Shown here: positions 33,524-37,126 of the stretch, in pieces | Layout: each line of letters opens with the position of its first letter | Numbering within the stretch: position 1 is the first letter of the stretch | NCBI GenBank assembly: GCA_044348925.1 | Contig: JBIKRY010000005.1 | Coordinates: 1 to 37,126, forward strand | Length of the DNA: 37,126 nucleotides | Source of the DNA: JAAFKA01 sp044348925 | GTDB taxonomy: Bacteria; Bacteroidota; Bacteroidia; Cytophagales; Thermoflexibacteraceae | Reading direction: 5' to 3' | Made by a program: the position numbers and the translations under genes | Notes under the pieces: generated by a model | What the model saw: the letters and a program-made list of their open reading frames with translations, nothing else | What the model was told of the DNA's origin: nothing | Database searches by the model: none

Positions 33524-33601
33524 GTCATTCTGAGTTTGCATAGAATTTGTGTAATAGGTCAAAAAATTCCTACTTTAAATACTTTGCAATTTCAGAATGA
33601 C
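33524..33601. repeat. 78-bp element with 17-bp terminal inverted repeats
   Basis: gtcattctgagtttgca (33524-33540) and tgcaatttcagaatgac (33585-33601) are inverted with 15 of 17 matches. It is non-coding and sits in the gap between the YkgJ-family gene and the alpha-oxoamine synthase stop. From memory, gtcattctga palindromes are common in Bacteroidota intergenic DNA. It may also end transcription of the synthase gene. Confidence 0.6.
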
Positions 33602-33614
33602 ATTAGATAAGATA

Positions 33615-34877
33615 TTATCGAGAGCCTAAAGCATTTACGACTGCTTGCAAACCTGCTTCTCTATATACGCCTCCTTGCAATTTTCCTGCAACTGCTTCAA
33701 AAGCTGCAATAGTTTCTTTTACATCTTCTAAAGTATGGCTTGCTGTAGGAATCAAACGCAACATTAATACGCCTTTTGGTACTACAGGATACAATACTAC
33801 AGAACAGAAAACATGGTAATTTTCACGCAAATCTATAATTAAGTTAGCTGCTTCTGCTTCGCCACCACTTACAAATACAGGGGTAACAGGACTTTCTGTT
33901 TTACCAAGATTAAAGCCTCTTTCTTTCAAACCTGCTTGTAAATTGTGTACAATTTTCCACAAATTGTCTTTCAATTCTGGTTTTGTGCGTAGCAATTCTA
34001 ATCTTTTTAGGTTGCCATATACAATTGGCATAGGCAATGTTTTTGCATAAATTTGCGACCTTGTATTATAACGCAAAAAATCCATTACTACTTTTGGACC
34101 CGAAACAAATGCCCCAATACTTGCCATAGATTTAGCAAAAGTAGAAAAATACAAATCTACATCATCTTGTACGCCTTGTGCTTCGGCTGCACCTGCACCT
34201 GTTTTGCCCATTGTACCAAAACCATGTGCATCATCAATCAACAAACGAAAATCAAATTTTTTCTTTAAAGCTACAATATCCGCTATTCTGCCCATATCTC
34301 CCAACATACCAAAAACTCCTTCGGTAATAACCAAAATAGAACCACCTGTGGTAGCTACTAATCTTTTGGCTCTTTCTAATTGTTTTTCGCAATTTTCGAT
34401 ATTATTGTGTGGGAAAACAAATCTTTTTGCAAAACTCATTTTCAAACCATCAATAATACAAGCATGACATTCTGAATCATAGACTACAGCATCTTGGCGT
34501 GTAAGCATGGCATCGATGATAGACATAATGCCTTGGTAGCCAAAATTCATGACCATTGTATCTTCTTTGCCAACAAAAGACGAAAGTTGTCTTTCAAATT
34601 CTTCTATCATATCCGAATTTCCAGACATCATTCTTGCACCCATTGGATATGCCAAGCCATAACGTGCTGCACCGTCTGCATCAGCTTTGCGTACTTCTGG
34701 GTGATTTGCCAAGCCTAAATAATCATTTAAGCTCCAGTTTAATACTTTTTTGCCTCTAAAAGTCATACGAGGTCCTACTTCACCTTCTAATTTTGGAAAA
34801 GCAAAGTAGCCATGTGCTACAGATGCGTGTTGCCCTAAAGGCCCTTTATTTTGTGCTAATCTTTCAAATAAATCCAC
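33615..34877 (-). CDS. PLP-dependent alpha-oxoamine synthase (serine/cysteate acyltransferase-like)
   Basis: 420 residues of the KBL/BioF/SPT family, which condense an amino acid with an acyl thioester. PLP-site residues are seen: His138 (ECHAC), Asp216 and His218 (DDAHGFGTMG) and Schiff-base Lys249 (FSTFAKSMA). PVTPVFVSGG and LRLIPTASHT match the family's C-terminal domain. No biotin genes (bioA/B/D) and no threonine dehydrogenase are adjacent. The N terminus (AHGYFAFPKLEGE) resembles, from memory, Bacteroidota enzymes assigned to sphingolipid or sulfonolipid (capnine) synthesis. I therefore favour serine palmitoyltransferase or cysteate acyltransferase, but the substrate cannot be decided from sequence alone. 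It stands alone, and its upstream region is shared with the divergent gene at 35530. Confidence 0.92.
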   Translation of the reverse strand: MDLFERLAQNKGPLGQHASVAHGYFAFPKLEGEVGPRMTFRGKKVLNWSLNDYLGLANHPEVRKADADGAARYGLAYPMGARMMSGNSDMIEEFERQLSSFVGKEDTMVMNFGYQGIMSIIDAMLTRQDAVVYDSECHACIIDGLKMSFAKRFVFPHNNIENCEKQLERAKRLVATTGGSILVITEGVFGMLGDMGRIADIVALKKKFDFRLLIDDAHGFGTMGKTGAGAAEAQGVQDDVDLYFSTFAKSMASIGAFVSGPKVVMDFLRYNTRSQIYAKTLPMPIVYGNLKRLELLRTKPELKDNLWKIVHNLQAGLKERGFNLGKTESPVTPVFVSGGEAEAANLIIDLRENYHVFCSVVLYPVVPKGVLMLRLIPTASHTLEDVKETIAAFEAVAGKLQGGVYREAGLQAVVNALGSR

Positions 34878-35123
34878 TGTATTTATATAGTTTATGTGAA
34901 TATAAAAAATTGGGTAAACAATAAAATAAGTTTCTATTGGTGCTTGTATCTCAAACTAATGCTTACATGTGCAAGATACAAAGAGCAAAGTAAGATTATT
35001 TTATGCCATACAAATTACATAATATAGAAAAACCTTGCAAAGTTACACTTTTTTTTATATTACACAAAGATTAACGAATCCTAAAAATTAAATTTAAGAG
35101 ATAAGCAAGGTATTGCTAACAAT

Positions 35124-35175
35124 TTTTTGTTGAACTATCAACAAAAATGTACGATATTCGACAAAAAATGTACGA
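35124..35175. promoter_or_regulatory. Dyad plus two TGTACGA direct repeats 21 bp apart
   Basis: tttttgttga (35124-35133) pairs perfectly with tcaacaaaaa (35138-35147). Directly after it TGTACGA occurs at 35148-35154 and again at 35169-35175, each preceded by an acaaaaa-type run. The 21-base spacing is two helical turns. It lies within the 652-base divergent gap between 34877 (minus) and 35530 (plus) and looks like a regulator-binding cluster. The rest of the gap is AT-rich with no gene. Confidence 0.45.
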
Positions 35176-35446
35176 AAATGAACAAATAATACAAGTATAA
35201 GCAAAAGTTGTTGCTACAAACTTAGAAATAATAAAATTTATATTTAATTGATAATCAATAACTTATGTTTTTTATTGTTTACTAACTAATTTTATATAAA
35301 TGCTATGAGGAAAATAATGCAAGTAATTTTTGGTATATTTTGCGACTATTTTTCAGAAAAAAGCTATATTTTTATTTTAACTTGTTGCAAATCAAGTAGA
35401 TACAATATTGGTTTTTAAAAGCTACAAATTCCGATTTTTATTACAT

Positions 35447-35476
35447 TTTGTTTTAGAAAAAACTTGTTTATTTTTG
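35447..35476 (+). promoter_or_regulatory. Bacteroidota promoter (TTTG-18-TATTTTTG)
   Basis: A TTTG -33 box (35447-35450), 18 bases of spacing and an exact TAnnTTTG -7 box (35469-35476). The start of transcription would be about 47 bases before the ATG at 35530. This is the most complete promoter match in the window. Confidence 0.55.
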
Positions 35477-35529
35477 GCACGTAATTAGAAACTATTTTAC
35501 TATATTTTACATCAAAACAAAAAATCTTT

Positions 35530-36288
35530 ATGAAAAAAAATCTTTTATTAGCTACTTGTATGTTGTTTTTTGCAACTCTTGCTCAAGCACAAACTGCCGA
35601 AGAAATTATTGAAAAATACCTCAAAGCTATTGGTGGGAAAGAAAAATGGTTAGAATTGAAAAATATCAAAGCAACAGGTAAAGGTAAACAGGGACAAATG
35701 GAATTTCCATTTACACAAATACAAGCAACAGGGGGCAAACAAAAAACTTCTTTTGTGTTTCAAGGAAAAGAGATGACACAACCTGCTTTTGACGGTAATG
35801 TGGGTTGGAGTACCAATTTTATGACTATGAAAGCCGAAAAAATGGAAACTGAAGATGCCGAAAATATGAAAAGAGAAGGCGTAGATTTTCCAGACCCATT
35901 TATTGATTATGCAAAAAAAGGCTACAAAATAGCTTTGGAAGGCAAAGAAAAAGTAGAAGGAACAGAGTGTTTCAAAATTAAATTGACTAAAAAAACCACT
36001 TTAGTAGATGGTAAAGAAGAAGAAAATGTAGTATATTATTTCTTTGATACCGAAAATTTTGTGCCTTTGGTATCTCGTACTGTTGGAAAAAAAGGACAAA
36101 TGAAAGGTTTGAATATGGAAACAGTATATAGTGATTATCAAGAAGTAAACGGACTTTATTTTCCATTTACGATTGCACAAAAAATGAATGGTCAAGTTGG
36201 ATTTACGATTGTAATAGAAAAAGTAGAACTTAACGTGGCACTTGATGACAAAATGTTTGCTTTTCCAACAGAGGAAGCAAAAAAATAA
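35530..36288 (+). CDS. Periplasmic LolA/LolB-like outer-membrane lipoprotein-sorting protein
   Basis: 252 residues. Signal peptide 1-20 (LAQAQ), then AEEIIEKYLKAIGGKEKWLELKNIKATGK split over a helix and first strand, a start seen in many Bacteroidota proteins labelled 'outer membrane lipoprotein-sorting protein'. The rest alternates beta strands compatible with a LolA-type half barrel, for example GTECFKIKLTKKT, VVYYFFDTENFVPLVSRTV and NGLYFPFTIAQKM. There is no lipobox cysteine, so it is soluble in the periplasm. True LolA pairs with LolB/LolCDE; here none is adjacent. It probably binds lipid or lipoprotein. The gene has a good promoter and is followed by a REP-like hairpin. Confidence 0.85.
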   Translation: MKKNLLLATCMLFFATLAQAQTAEEIIEKYLKAIGGKEKWLELKNIKATGKGKQGQMEFPFTQIQATGGKQKTSFVFQGKEMTQPAFDGNVGWSTNFMTMKAEKMETEDAENMKREGVDFPDPFIDYAKKGYKIALEGKEKVEGTECFKIKLTKKTTLVDGKEEENVVYYFFDTENFVPLVSRTVGKKGQMKGLNMETVYSDYQEVNGLYFPFTIAQKMNGQVGFTIVIEKVELNVALDDKMFAFPTEEAKK

Positions 36289-36294
36289 TTGAAT

Positions 36295-36342
36295 TTACAT
36301 ACGTTGGCAATGGTGCAACAGCACCTTGACAATCGTATGTAA
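36295..36342. repeat. REP-like asymmetric hairpin between convergent genes
   Basis: The outer stem ttacatacg pairs perfectly with cgtatgtaa. The inner arms ttggcaatggtgc and gcaccttgacaa show the same mismatch and bulges as the units at 10.6 and 17.7 kb, with loop aaca. A cttttttac run follows on the plus strand, so it also works as a terminator for the gene ending at 36288; the Uma2 gene ends at 36348 on the other side. Confidence 0.8.
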
Positions 36343-36347
36343 CTTTT

Positions 36348-36941
36348 TTACAGTTCTTCAAAAACATCAGGCAAGTAAATTTGCAAATCGGGGAATAAAA
36401 AAGGTATAGCATTTTCGGTTTCTGCATAGACTTCGTGCAAATAATATTTGTCATTTTCTAAGACAAATTGCTGAATGTGTTTTTCGTTAGGATAGACAAT
36501 CCAATATTCTAATACGCCATTTGCTTCGTACAAAGCAAATTTGTCTTTTAAATCTACTTTGCTATTGGAAGGAGATAAGATTTCTATAATAAAATCAGGT
36601 GCACCATTGCAGCCTCGTGTATCTAATTTTGTTTTGTCGCAAATTACACACATATCAGGTTGCACAACACTAAAAATGTCTTTGTCTGCCAATATTGATT
36701 TTTTGCGGTTATAAAGCCGAACATCAAAAGGTGCAATAAAAAGTTCACAAGGACTTTTTTGAAGATAGTTTTCTATCTTAAATGCAATTTTCCTTGACAC
36801 TCTTTGGTGAAAAGTACTGGGTGCAGCCATTTTGAGTAGATAACCTTTGATAAGTTCTACTCTTTCGGTAAATTGCCAAGTCAAATAATCTGCGTAAGAA
36901 TATTGCTTGTTAAGGTCTAATTGGTCTATTGAAGTTATCAT
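36348..36941 (-). CDS. Uma2-family putative restriction-like endonuclease (DUF820)
   Basis: 197 residues, the usual length. The family has a PD-(D/E)XK nuclease fold. Visible residues are VVQPDMCVICD with Asp96, then APDFIIEILSPSNSKVD with Glu120 and Asp130, then Lys134 and the family signature YEANGVLEYWIVYP (138-151). The N-terminal VELIKGYLLKMAAPSTFHQRV matches the family start (x-E-L-I-x-G-x-x-x-x-M-x-P-S-x-x-H). Uma2 proteins are most abundant in cyanobacteria and also occur in Bacteroidota; their targets are unknown and many are thought to derive from mobile elements. It is a single gene with its own promoter. Confidence 0.93.
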   Translation of the reverse strand: MITSIDQLDLNKQYSYADYLTWQFTERVELIKGYLLKMAAPSTFHQRVSRKIAFKIENYLQKSPCELFIAPFDVRLYNRKKSILADKDIFSVVQPDMCVICDKTKLDTRGCNGAPDFIIEILSPSNSKVDLKDKFALYEANGVLEYWIVYPNEKHIQQFVLENDKYYLHEVYAETENAIPFLFPDLQIYLPDVFEEL

Positions 36942-36967
36942 AACAACAATGCTTTTTATAATACTTA

Positions 36968-36998
36968 CAAATTTAGCATTTTTTTATAATCTATACAA
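36968..36998 (-). promoter_or_regulatory. Bacteroidota promoter (TTG-20-TAAATTTG)
   Basis: On the minus strand, TAAATTTG (36968-36975) is an exact -7 box and TTG (36996-36998) lies 20 bases before it. It is 27 bases upstream of the Uma2-like start codon. Confidence 0.45.
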
Positions 36999-37038
36999 TA
37001 TTAATTTTTACAAAAATACATTTTCTAACTTAACTATT

Positions 37039-37126
37039 ATGAACAATAAAAAAACGTGGCTAATAGCTGGGCTTTCCCTTTTATTAGCTAATTTTTCGTT
37101 TGCACAAGAAGCTATTTCGCTAAAAG
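37039..37126 (+). CDS. Exported protein, N-terminal fragment (cut by window end)
   Basis: Only 29 codons are present. They read as a typical signal peptide: MNNKKTWLIAGLSLLLANFS followed by FAQEAISLK, with a cleavage site after FAQ. There is no cysteine, so it is not a lipoprotein. What follows is outside the window, so no function can be given. The frame runs open to the last base. Confidence 0.8.
   Translation, partial: MNNKKTWLIAGLSLLLANFSFAQEAISLK

Noticed and set aside
33615..34877. Calling the enzyme bioF or kbl outright
   Set aside because: The PLP-site motifs are shared by all alpha-oxoamine synthases, and no biotin or threonine-degradation gene is nearby; lipid synthesis is at least as likely.

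Overview
The window is AT-rich DNA from a member of the Bacteroidota, probably of the Cytophagales type. The evidence is two secreted proteases ending in type IX secretion (T9SS) sorting domains, a SusC/TonB-like outer-membrane barrel, promoters of the Bacteroidota form TAnnTTTG, a near absence of Shine-Dalgarno sequences, and enzymes typical of the phylum (HisIE fusion, bacterial 3-hydroxyanthranilate dioxygenase, alpha-oxoamine synthase). No rRNA, tRNA, CRISPR array or complete insertion sequence was recognised.

Layout. Positions 1-351 are non-coding with short palindromes. From 352 to 7389 five minus-strand genes lie close together. uvrA (2536-5364) sits between two separate two-gene modules, each an SMC/ABC-like AAA ATPase followed at once by an unknown partner (7389-5395 upstream, 2452-352 downstream). 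These modules look like anti-phage or nucleic-acid-surveillance cassettes and are the best candidates for an undescribed system. Next come a secreted pappalysin-like protease (7630-8892) and a lone group-4-hydrogenase/complex-I-like large subunit without nickel ligands (9047-10546). A dense cluster of palindromic repeats follows (10551-10880). A secreted TPR-CHAT protease-like protein (12090-14579) is flanked by two FtsX-type permeases (10887-12053 and 14904-16214) with no ATPase subunit in sight. Then come a secreted protein of four Ig-like repeats (16344-17546), a hisIE plus 3-hydroxyanthranilate dioxygenase pair (17826-18979) and a TonB-receptor-like barrel (19277-21784).

The second half holds a helical conserved protein of unknown role (22449-23903), apolipoprotein N-acyltransferase (23983-25677), a Crp/Fnr regulator (25805-26386), and an ECF sigma factor with a small membrane protein downstream (26432-27351). 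After these come a 1751-residue T9SS subtilisin-like protease (27631-32886), a CxxCxxCC metal-binding protein (32961-33455), an alpha-oxoamine synthase likely to act in sphingo- or sulfonolipid synthesis (33615-34877), a periplasmic LolA-like protein (35530-36288), a Uma2-type nuclease (36348-36941) and the start of another exported protein at the right edge.

Much of the window serves the cell envelope: lipoprotein maturation, outer-membrane receptor, T9SS cargo, permeases and lipid synthesis. Non-coding DNA is rich in hairpins. One family (near 10.6, 17.7 and 36.3 kb) keeps the same mismatch and bulges in a stem whose other bases vary, which makes it a REP-like element worth a genome-wide search.
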